A stretch of 64,000 nt of DNA from Charina bottae (lineage: Eukaryota > Chordata > Lepidosauria > Squamata > Charinaidae): assembly GCA_023362775.1 (NCBI GenBank), contig JALMGJ010000020.1:186001-250000 (forward strand), written 5' to 3'. The notes under the pieces are model-generated. The model was not told the origin of the DNA and did not search any database. It was given only the letters and a program-made list of their open reading frames with translations. Shown here piece after piece: positions 36,401-48,472 of the stretch (position 1 is its first letter; each line of letters begins with the position of its first letter). The position numbers and the translations under genes were made by a program.

Positions 36401-39400
36401 AGATGCAGTGCATCATTTGAGGTGCTATTGTTTATTCTCTTGTGTCATTATGGGTAATTCTAATAAAAGAAGAGTAATAGATTTTGGATCCTCCCAGAGA
36501 TGTTGTGAACATTAGTTACATTGAGCTGGACAAACAGGGAGACAATTGAAATCTATAGCAAAGAACGAAAGATTTAATCTTGACTGATTTGCATGGGGTA
36601 ATAAAATATATTATTTCCTTATTCTGCAGCTCCTTGGAGAGCAACAACACAGGGAGTAAGTTCATGGCTGTATCCTGTAGATCAGCGGTCCCCAACCTTT
36701 CTGGCACCAGGGACTGGTCGTGGAAGAAAATTTTTCCACGGACCCGGGGTGGGGGGGTTTGTAGGAAGGAGCCAATCGCGCGCACCGGGGGTGGGGTTTC
36801 CAGACGGGAGCCAATTGTGTGCACCAGGGGGCGGGGTAATCGCACACACCAGGGGGCAGGGTTTGCAGGAGGGAGCCCCGCAGCCTACTTCCTAACAGGT
36901 TGGGGACCCCTGCTGTAAATGTGCTCAGCTAAACTCACAGGGTTGCCTGCTTCTCCCACACCACCTGGTGAACCGCGCTGGCCGGGCGGTCCTTGATCTC
37001 CCTGTGAAACAAAATGTGAGATGAACAGTCAGATCTACCCCTCTCTTCAGATACGGTAGACATATAGAGGCTTACTTAGAGAATAAAGCCATCCTAACTC
37101 ATAACATGTGAAAATGATTATATTGATTATATTATATCATTGATAATATATCACACATATTAGAATACTCACACAAACAATTCGCTTATGTGTTGTCAAC
37201 CTTGTTTTAGACATAACTGATTTCACAGATTCATGCCTATTAATCCTGAACCGCATTCAACTATATGTTGAAAAGCAACTGAAGGTCAATCCTTATAAAA
37301 TAAATATAATTGCAAAACAGGGAGACAGAAACATTTGTTGTTCATTAGAATTCAATGCTCCTGCTGTATTATACTTCAAACGTTCGCTTGTTCCTGAGTC
37401 CTAGAATCACATGCTGCAGAAATAGCCAAAATTAGGTTTCACTGCAACCACAAATGAGGAGGAGCAATTTCTCTTAGATACCTTTGCAGTCTTAAGGCTA
37501 TACTTGCTTAAAACATACTATGCAAGATGTCTTAATGGCTATAAAAGACTATCAGCACATTTCTTGAATCTGAGGTTTCTTAATCATGTAGAATATGTAC
37601 ATCACTTCTTTGATATATGTTGTTTCTTTTTAATTCTCTTTAATTGTAAGCCACCCAGAGTCGTGGAGCCTCAAAATTTATTTATTTATTTATTTATTTA
37701 ATTTCTATAACCGCCCATCTCCCCCCATGGGGAACTCTGGGCGGTTCACAATAAACAAGTTAAAATAAGGTTTAAAATCTCAATTATACAATAAATATAA
37801 ATTAAATTGAAAATATAAATTAAATTGAAAATTGAAAATATAAATTAAATTGAAAATCCAGATGGTAATGGAATAGTTAAAAGAAGGACAGTTATAAAAT
37901 TAGGGGATTAGCCACCCCCATGAGGAACTATCCCTTCCTCCTTCCCATGCCAGGCGGCAGAACCAGGTCTTCAGCTCTTTCCTAAAGGTCGGGAGGGAGG
38001 AGATCTGTCTCAACTCTGGGGGCAAGATGTTCCGTAGAGTGGGCGCTGTCACAGAGAAGGCCCGCCTCCTAGCCCCCATCAATTGAAATTGAAATATTAA
38101 ATATTATTAACAGAATTGGAAAGGAGACCCAGTCCCAGAAAGTTGTATGGACAAGGCGGCAAGACGTTGGGGGTGAAACCCAAACAAAGAATAGAATCTA
38201 TAGAGGACAGTGCATGATCCAGAGTAACCTCCAGAGTTCTGTTCCCTTTCAATTCTATTAACTAATGTAGTTAATAGTGGATAGCTGCGACCATCTTTTT
38301 TTTCTTCTGTCAGAAATAGAGCATCAAAGTTTAACAGAGTAAAGTGCCCGTTTGCCAGGATATTTTAGCAGTCTCACAAATTCTAGTAGTATACGTGAAC
38401 CAATAATGTGTAAATATCAATAATAATAGGTAAACATTTTTCAATCTGCTTTTAAAGTAGTGGCTAGAGAAGTCTAAATGGAGGGCATTTACTGGGACTC
38501 TAACATTCTTTCATACATTTCTTCCTTTCTCCCCAATTTCTCCTGGTAGACCCCTTTGTCCTTCAGAACCAGGATCTCCCTGTGAATAAAGAAATAATTC
38601 ATATTAGTCATTGCCTTCAACCCTATTCTAGCTTACTGCATTTGATAATTGGAAGTATGAGAGAAAGCTCCAGCAAGACATACATTCTAATATTTAATTT
38701 AAGATAAACTTTGGGGACCCGGATTCTACCACTTACTTATTTATCTCTAAATCTGTTTATTGTCCCAAAGCAACAGGTAAACATAACTAAAAATAAATTC
38801 AAAGGCATGAAAAGTGCCTCCAGACGTTTGAGTCAGTGGATATACTTAAACCTTTCAGAACATATAATGGGCCTTGTCACAAATGGATGCCACGGTGGGC
38901 ATGGCCAAGTATAAAACACTGATTTACCAGGAGGCAACTGGAGAGAATGCTTCCTCCATCTCCCGCCCCCTCTAGGCCTCTCCTTATCTCTCCTCTCTCA
39001 GCAACTCTGCTCCATTTTCATTCTCAAAGATTGCTCATGGAGCCGTGTGGGGCCCCGAGGCAGGAAGATGATTCCAAAGGTTGGCACTTTGCTTTGCAGA
39101 ATGTCACTTTCCCAATATTTTTTTATTTTTTACTTTAAAAGTCAAGATAGACTGGAAACTGCCAGGACATACACTGGTGAGCAAAGTGAAGTCTATAAGC
39201 ACCATGTTAAGAATTCCAGCAATGAAATAAAAGAGCCACCAACACGTCTTGGAAAATTATTGTGAAAAATATTAATGAGGGCAAAAGAACCTCATAAGTA
39301 ACAGCTCCCTTCATCTTCCTGGAGTCCCAGCAATATAACTATATGTAGCTTTAGGAAGCAAGAAAAAACTTTTCCCAGGCATTCTTTGGTTCTTCTTTAT

Positions 39401-42400
39401 AGCTTGTTCATTTGCACTAGAAATCTACATGTATCATTCCCTTTCCCAATACTGTGGTTTTTTGTAAGCACCAGAGTGGAGGGGGTTCCATTGTTCTGGA
39501 TACTTGGTGAACTTACTTTGCCCCCCTTGGTTCCTAGTTTTCCAAGAAGTCCTATCTCTCCAGGATCACCGCGACGACCCTTGGCAAAACAGAATAAGAT
39601 GGTTAAAAACCAGATTACTTCATTGGAATGCTAAACAGCTGCACAAAGAGTACTTATTCTTTTTAAGACATGTAGATACTACCAGGAAAGGAAGGCCAAA
39701 TAAAAGGATTTAAATATCAACTAATTAGAGCAAAATTCAGACCAGAGCAACCTTTCAGGATTATAAAGAATTTTTTTCTTAACAGAAGTCTCAGAAAATT
39801 CTTTTTAAGTCTAAACAGATTTATTTTGTCTAAGAAGTCAACATTTACTAAGCACTCTGCATTTCAAAAATAGTTAATTCCGAACTTTTTAATTTACTGA
39901 ACTGAGCTTTTCATTTGAATGTCTGTAATGTCCCCATAATTTATGGAAACATTTTCACCCCAAAACAGTGTCCACATCTGCACTTGATATAGCTTCTGGT
40001 GGATCAGTTCTTACAGAGGAAGAATACAATGTATTTATTTTAACATCAAAATAATTATTGTCTGTTTCTTCCATGTATTTGGCCCACTAATATGTGCTAA
40101 GGGGAGACATTTTATTAAATATTTAAACATTAAAGCAGAAAATTAAGGATCAGAAACTAACATACATTTTTATATGATGACATTTGAATGTCATAAAAAG
40201 AGAGAAATTGGAACCTCCAAGTCTTCATATAGCGATTGATACAGTGAATTGTTTCACAAGCTATTATATAGAAGAAAATCGACCAATAATGTCTGGCACC
40301 TGCATCTAGATACTGCATACAGCTCTGAAGAACTAACCATCTCAGTGTATTTCAAGACTTATAAGGCAACCTGCTTTTGAAAAGAATAGAAAAAAGCAAA
40401 GCTAGAAACCATCGACAGTCTTACAGGTTCTCCTTTTGGTCCCGCAAGTCCTTTGCCGCCTAGACCTCCCTTGAGGCCAGGAAGACCAGGTTCTCCTTTG
40501 TACCCTTTCAGTCCCTTTGAAAATGAGAGAGAAATGACCCATTAGAAAAGGCTTTGCAGACAGTAGAAGGTGGTGTTCCGATCTATGAAGCGCACTTCCA
40601 AATGTTAGGCTTTCGCATTGTGACAAATTTGTTTCCTTTCTCTTCTAATACAGATCAGTAATTAATTATCACCAGGAGGGAGGGACCAAATTAGAAAGAG
40701 TCTGTGTGGGCTTCCTTAGCCACTTTTTTTCTTTTTCTTCTTTTTTCAGCCCTGCTAAATATAACTCTGAACATAGTAGGTTGGAAGAAAAAGTCTCTCC
40801 AGACAGGCTCATGCTGGGAACAGCTTACCTTCAGATAATCTGCTCACAGATAGTTTCAAGCACAACGTTAAGAGTTCAGCCAATAGCCTGGATCAGTACT
40901 TTCCAAAGTCCCGCTGTTGGCGACACACCAACGGCGGTGGCAGCAGCCTTGTGTTTCGCGCTAAAACCCGGAAGCGCTGATGGTGCGCCGCCGCTGCGCG
41001 CACCACCGTCATTGCCGCACGCGCCGCTGCAGGGGCGGCAGCAACGCGCCATCAGTACTTCTGGGTTTTGTCGCAACACACTAATGTGTCACGACACACA
41101 GTTTGGAAAGCTATGGCCTGGATTGTGAAATTTGTACTGGAGGAAGGGAGTTATCCCCAAACAAATGTTGCAGAAGACCTTGGATTTTGCAGATTGGAAG
41201 CACGTGCCCTAAGTCTTAGATATTTATTTCAGTCATATTTGCATTGAGTGGTTGTCCCCAAATACAAATATTCCCCTTAACATTTCGGGTTTTACTAGAG
41301 GAGTTTAGTCTAAGTTTAGTCTAATCTAACCAAGATCCCTCTTTTCCTAACTTCTTATAGTTGCTATAAAAGGAACATAGCCAGATAGATTATATCCACA
41401 GTTTGAAATCATGCTACTGATGCAGTACAGTTAGAGCATGGCTATGAAGTTCAAGGGATTTAATTATTTCAGAAAACTAAAGCCATAGGGTTACATACAG
41501 GGCTTCCTTTATCTCCGTTTTGACCAGGTGGTCCATCTCTGCCAGGCCGGCCAGGATCTCCCTGAAACAGATGTAGTAAGTAATGGCTGTAAGATAGATA
41601 GATAGATATTGCGCATTTCAGTAGAAGCAGACTGGAATCAAAATGAAATTAGTCCCCATCAAACTATGTTATGATCACACCCAGCAGAAGGATGTATGAT
41701 GGAAGCTAGGAAGGAGATTGAAGGTGTGGACAGAAGGGAAGTTGAGCCAGAAAGAAGATGGAAGAGGAGAGAAACAAATCAGCAAGCAGAAGGGATTGGC
41801 ATGGGACAGACCAGATCCAGAGGTCCATGTGCAGGCAAAGGAGCACCAACTAGGAGGAGATGGTGAGGAAAGGAGCAACTGGCAAGGAACAAAAGGATTG
41901 GAATCTGGACCAGCAGCCAATGAAACCCAGCAGCAAAAGAGAGGCTCCAACAAGACTTGGCCAGAAGGAAGTGAAGATGTAATATGGGACCCCCTACCTA
42001 AAGCTGACACAGTGAGGGCTGATCCATCTAGCCTGCTCTGGAGAAGGTGGCTGGGACAGTGGTGTACTTTGGAGGGGGCAAAAACTGTCTAGGCTGAGAG
42101 GGAAGGAGCTGTAACTTGATCCTCTCAAGCAGACAAGGACTGTAAAAGTTAGCAGAACTGTATGTATTGTATTGTATTGTATTGTATTGTATTGTATTGT
42201 ATTGTATTGAATTGAATTGAATTGAATTGAATTGAATTGAATTGAATTGAATTGAATTGAATTGAATTGAATTGAATTGAATTGAATTGAATTTCTATGA
42301 CCGCCCATCTCCCCCTCAAGGGGAGGTGTATTCTCCAAAGAGGTAGGGAGGTACAGCAAAGGCAGTGTTATTCTTGAATAGACATGTTTCTCAGAAGAAG

Positions 42401-43847
42401 GCCTCCCAAGGAGACCTGTTTATCCCAGGAGACAGAGATTGGGGGTGGGGATGGAAGCCCTTTAACTTTCCCCTTAGCTCCAAAAGAGAAAGAAAGAAAA
42501 GAAGAAGAGTGTGCAATTAATTAGGGTGAATTTGGTTTACAGAGAGCCCAAACTTTACCAGTTGATGCAATTTTTCTCCAGGTCACAATCTACAGCCCAG
42601 AGAATTCATCAGAAAATTAGTAACAGAGAAACATAGTGATAGGAGACCACAGGGATAAGAAAAAATAGAGGCAGAATTAGGATTAGGGTTAGGATAATAG
42701 AGATATACATAAGTATAGGAACAAAATAGGTAATAAGTTTCCTCTTCCATATCCAGATCCTGGGAAACTTAATTTTGAACAATAAAACATCCCCTGGTGG
42801 GGAAAAATCAACCAGACCTTGTGTCTTGGTCCATTCCACCCCCGAGGAACTCGTCACAGAAGCTTAGTGGAGACCCGTTTTATTTCTGATGCCCATTTCC
42901 TAAGGCCTTCCAGGGTTACTGAGAAGCTTCTAAAGCAGCCTTTCCCAACTTCCAGACATGCAGACTGAAGGCTGGGCTCTCCTAAAACATGCTCTATTCC
43001 ATTCTGATAGTCATGGAAGAGCTATAAATAAATGTCTCATTTTAAATGTAATTTAATAGCAGTGATGTATATTTGGTAGGAGAAATTCATTAAAGGGGCA
43101 GTGTGCTTTTCTCCTTCTAAATCGTCCCCTACTTTTCCCAATGAACCATGGAAAAAAATAGCAACTGGGAAGCGGAAAGTGACATGGAAGGAAGTAGCTC
43201 TTAGCTACCTTCCTACCGACAGCAGCATTTTCCTTACCTTAATTTTCAGAACTTTACAAATCAAAACTCATCATACGTTTTCTTTCATTATAAAGGTAAA
43301 ATCAGTGGAAGAGAGAAAACATGCAGCTACTTTGGGATGCTGCAGGGAAGCTGCCTATGTCCCCACCAGGCTGCCAGGCTTGCCCTCTGCAGCTGCCCTG
43401 CAGTCCCAGAAAAGGTTGGGGCTCCTCTAAGGCGCTGCAGACAGGCCGTTTTGGTATTTCTGAAGCACCTTTTGGAGGTCCATTCCAAAGCTCAGCACAG
43501 CCCTAGGATGATTCCCCGACTGAAGAGCAACTTCCTTTTGGTTTTCCTACTGGTAACCCAGAGTTCTAAATAAAATCCCACATGCCTTTTTTTTTTGTAC
43601 AAATCTCTACCATTCCTATTCCCTTTTACTATCCTTTTTCTAAACTAAATATCTTGAGAAGCTTTATGAAACGTCAACAACGAGCCAGATTAATGTACTG
43701 CCTTTGTTTTAATTTACTCTTCCTGACTATGTCAGGCTGCCCTTTGTCTCTGTGAGTAGGGAAATGTACGGACCTTTATCCCTTCCTCTCCTGGTGGCCC
43801 TTGATCACCAGGACTTCCAGGGTAGCCATCAGAACCCTAAAAGAGAG

Positions 43848-43893
<46 letters not shown>

Positions 43894-46800
43894 ACTTAGT
43901 CACAAGCCATATCATTTAGAAAAGTAAAACGTAAACAATAGGACAGTGCTCTATGACTGCAGATATTATAATGGTGAAAACATCTCATGTTTAAGGTGTT
44001 CATCCTGATGCTTATTTCTCTCCATGCCTTGAACAGTAGGCAGTCAGTTTCAGAAATGCATCTGGGAATGTTCAGACAAGATCTAAATGGGGTTATTTGG
44101 TGGTAGTGTACTAGGAAGGAATGCAAAAAGACTCTGCACAAATATTTAGAGGTACATTTCACCCTTCCCAGAACTTTATATGGTGCAAATCTGAATGCTG
44201 AGGATGGAATCCGGTAGTAACCATGACGGCTTTGCTCACAATTGAGTTGTGCTAAGAGCCAAAACTAAGTCAAACTTTTGACTTCTCAATGTAAAGCTAG
44301 TTCCCTTGCCTTCTGTACAAAGGGTCTGTGAAAGTTTAACAAGTTTTATGAACTTCTATACTTTCCAAACTTTCCAAACTTTTCCCGTTGGCGACGGCGG
44401 CGCATGAAAACCTGGAAGTGCCGCTTCCGGGTTTTTGCGTGCCGTGGCGGCGCTTCTGGGTTTTTGCGCACCGCCGCCACAGCGCTTTCAGATTTTTGCT
44501 CACCGCAGCGGTGGCGGCAGTGGTGTCCTGGTGTGCTGTGAGAAAACCCGAAAGCGCTGATGGCCCGCCGCCATGCGTGTGGCGGCGTGCGGCGGTGCGC
44601 CATCAGCACTTCCGGGTTTTGACGCGACACACCTGGGGCCCGCAGGTGACACAGTATGGTGTCGCGACACAGAGTTTGGAAAGCTGTGTTCCATACAATT
44701 CACAGTTTCTACTCAGCTATAATGATGTAAACCACATTCTGAATTCAAAAAGAATGCTGAGAACTGAGCACACCAATAATTGATCATTACTCCAGAGTAG
44801 AAATGAAAAAGATGGTACTATTTGTGAACCTGGAGCAGGGCAGACTTAAGGTCCACCAATTGCTAATACTGTCTACCATTCCAGTGTTAGGTCACATATC
44901 AGAGGTTTTGGTGTGTGATCCTTATTATGTTATTTTTACTGTATTTATACTCTGCCTTCTCCTAAAACATGTCCCAGTCAGCTAATACTAAAACATACAA
45001 TTAAAAAAGGTAAAAAAATTATCAAACCATGTAAAAACCAAGTAAGTGTACATACTGCCTGTAAAAAGAGAAGACAAGTTGTATCCACCCCATGGATCAA
45101 ACACCTGAGCTTGCACTGCTGTAGTGTAAGCAATTTGGCTAATGAGAGTGAGTGTGGTGTGTGGAGGTGCGATTGTTGGTGGGTAGAACAGTCTACTGAA
45201 TGATTACAGGCAACTGGAAAGAAGCATAAGCTGACTATACATCCATGGTATATTAAACATTAATTGAATCCCTTTTCCTAAAGGATTCCTATTGGTCAGT
45301 CTTTTTCCTCTTTCCACTATTAATTCATCGACTAATTTGCTTGCACCCTTCACATTGCTCTTTCAGAACACTTAGTATTACTGTATTTTATTATCCAACT
45401 TGAGGAGCTGCACAGAATTTGTAAATAAAAGTCATCTTATTTCAGGTTTTCATTTGTTTTAGTGATAAACAAACCAATGAAATATATTTAATTAATTTTC
45501 AAGGTATGTTTGATCAAAGAAACCTGCATCTTCCATAAAATTCTCGAAGACACTTGGGGCATATTGTAATACTCTTATTTGCAACAATTTCACAAGAAAT
45601 ATGAAGGAAGAGTTGCCACAATATAAAAAAGCATTCCTACCCTGTCGCCTGGGTCACCCTTACAGCCAGGAGGTCCAATCCGCCCCATCTTGCCCTGAAA
45701 ATATTAGATATAAAAGGAGAGAACACCATTAAAGGGGGGTGGGGTGGGTGAAGCACGCAGATACTTAATTTTCTTCTTAAAGATCCAGCTCCCTCCAAAA
45801 CTCCTCAGGGCCTCTTTGGAGAATGGTCTGGGAAGAGAGAGCCTTCGAGGCAGGAGGGATGAGCTCCATTTCTATTTTTTTCATCCTCCCAGGGGCTACC
45901 GAAGTGTAAAACATCTATGTTAAGCCTTAACTCATTTTTAAGAGTGAAAACAAATGTAATTGTAATAGAATCTGTCATTTTGCCACTGAATGTTGATGAC
46001 GTTATCCTGGTGAACTGCAAAAAGTAAGGCTGGGGAGTTGCCCGCAGCCTGCTGCCCATGAGTTGCCGTACCTTGATCTACAGTAGCAGCAAATGATTGC
46101 AGGCCAAATGCGAAGAGAAGAGCAGTAACCCAAGTCTAAGAAAGATGTGGGTGATGGAGTGATCACTCACAGGGGCTCCACTAATTCTGGATACGTCTCA
46201 ATTATTCAGGATCAATATGCAACATGGTATTGACAGATCTTCAGACAGGTCAAATGACTCTTTCTGTAAACCAAATAGTTACTTTCCTCCAATTAAATTA
46301 AATGAAACGAGGATGTGGGTTTTAGAGCACTTCAGGAGTGAGGCAGAAGAATACATAACTTACCAACAAGCAATGAACATTCAGTTATAAAAGAAAAGAG
46401 AAAAGTAATGATCTGTCTGGGCCACCCTTATTTTAGATTGCCAGCTAAAGCTTAAATATAGGGTGCTCATTTCCCTTTAAAAAGGCATTTTATCAATGTA
46501 AGCAAAAGGCTGACAATATAGTGTTAAAAACAACCTTACCTTCTGTCCATCGGTGCCATTTCTTCCAGAGAAGCCACCAGCTCCCTGAAATCAAAGACCG
46601 AAAGCATCAGAGACAGCTTTCTCCATAAGACCAACGGTGAAATAATGTGTTACGTTCCTTTGTCAAACCTTACCTTTCGTCCATCTGCTCCGAACTCTCC
46701 CTACAAAGGATATAAGAAACAAGATGAGTCAAACCTTGCTTCCTTTAAAAACAGCCACAACAGTATGGCAGCTAGTTAAGAAATTATTTGGGACAGAGTG

Positions 46801-46955
46801 AAATAATTCTGTGTCACTAAATATTATCCTAGAACAACATTAAAATTACATGGAAGGTCTTCCCGTTCCTATACCCACCATGAGACTTTAGCTGTAATGT
46901 ATAGAACAAACTGTTAAGTCCTGCCCCCCAAAAGCCACCCCTGGCCAATTGGGTA

Positions 46956-46989
<34 letters not shown>

Positions 46990-48344
46990 AAAAGCATTAT
47001 TTAGGGATAGAGGTTTGACCAAGGTGGCTTACAATACGAAAGTCCCAAATGATAACATAAATAACATCCCAGCAATTCCAGCAATCAGCCAGATACTATT
47101 AAAATCAAAACACAATTTACCTAAGAACAGTTCGGTAAAGCATAGGGCCACTGCTCACTGGTAGTGATTAGGGCTGGACAGTGCTTCAGATTTGAAGGCC
47201 AAAGGTGCTTCAGGCATGTGAGGGCACCCACAGAGCACCTCTCTGCAACTGCTTCAGTAGCTACATCTTTTCCTGGGATCTCCATAGTGCAACCCAGGAA
47301 AAGCTGCTTTGGGTTGAAGGAGCTGTGCTCCAGAATATATTTTTGCCTTCCAATCCAAAGCCTTGCACTGCCCTCGTGGCGGGGGTTCTCCAGTGTTCCA
47401 GGAGCTTGTTTCAGCCCCACCTGAAGGTTCCAGGGATTGCCTGTCCTGCATGCAGGCCAAGGCCCTTGGCCTCCAGTTCCAGGAAAGGCAACAGGGAACG
47501 CATTGTCCAGGGCTTTCCTAGAGATGCAGAATTAAACTAAATAAAACATTCCAATCACACACACAGCACATTTCCCAAGGTTTTCTAAAACGTGTTAAGT
47601 ACCTTACCTTTTCTCCTTTTACACCAGGAATACCCTGGAAAAGAAACAAAACGTTAGTGTCTGTGGATATGTATGACACCAGTGTAGAGTTCTGTCTGGG
47701 TTCTGATATGCTATTCTGACTAGAGTGAACTTAGCCTGAGATTTGTTGATTGATTTAAACAAATACATTTAAGTAAATGATTTCTTTGGAATTCATGCTC
47801 TCCCAACTTGCCTCCACCCGTCTTCTTCCGTGTCCTGTCTTCCTGTTTGGCCCCTGGCTAGGCTGTATTCTTAAGGCTTATTCACAGGTCATCAGTTACT
47901 GTGGAAGAGTCATGCTTTGCATGGGATTCCCACATTTTTTGTTTCAGCACTCATACAATCTCTTCAGAATTTCTCTACTGAATTCACACTACTTTCCATC
48001 TTCTTTCCATCATCCAATATTTCTCTCAGCTGGGTGCTTTTTAGGACATGGCTCATGTCTTTCATCAATGTTACTGAGGGGTCCTCATCTGTTGCTTTTC
48101 CTCTCAGTCTGTAAAACCTAAGATGGACTAATTGCTCCTGCTTCAGGTATTTTTAGATATTGAACAGGGTAAAGGAATGGATACCTCATCAGCCCAACAA
48201 CCATTCAGTTATCAGAACATGACATCTGCCTAATTTTTCTTGAGTAGTTCATTATCCTTCCTATTTTGAGAGTCACTAGGTAAAATAAATTTGCTCTCTG
48301 CAGCTCTATTGATTACTGGTTAGTACCAAGATGAATATGAATAT

Positions 48345-48393
<49 letters not shown>

Positions 48394-48411
48394 GTATGTA
48401 TGTATATGTGA

Positions 48412-48472
<61 letters not shown>

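Larger units (their letters stand above)
35907..41498 (-). other. COL6A2 introns between exons 12 and 17
   Basis: Exons 13-16 lie within. Besides the listed MITEs and LINE fragment, the introns near 38,580-39,516 and 39,580-40,424 are A/T-rich and featureless to me. Confidence 0.5.
41562..43773 (-). other. COL6A2 intron 11
   Basis: The stretch 41,650-42,130 is strikingly purine-rich on the plus strand with an open frame of 124 codons, but I recognise no protein in it. The stretch 42,331-43,773 shows no feature. Confidence 0.4.
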
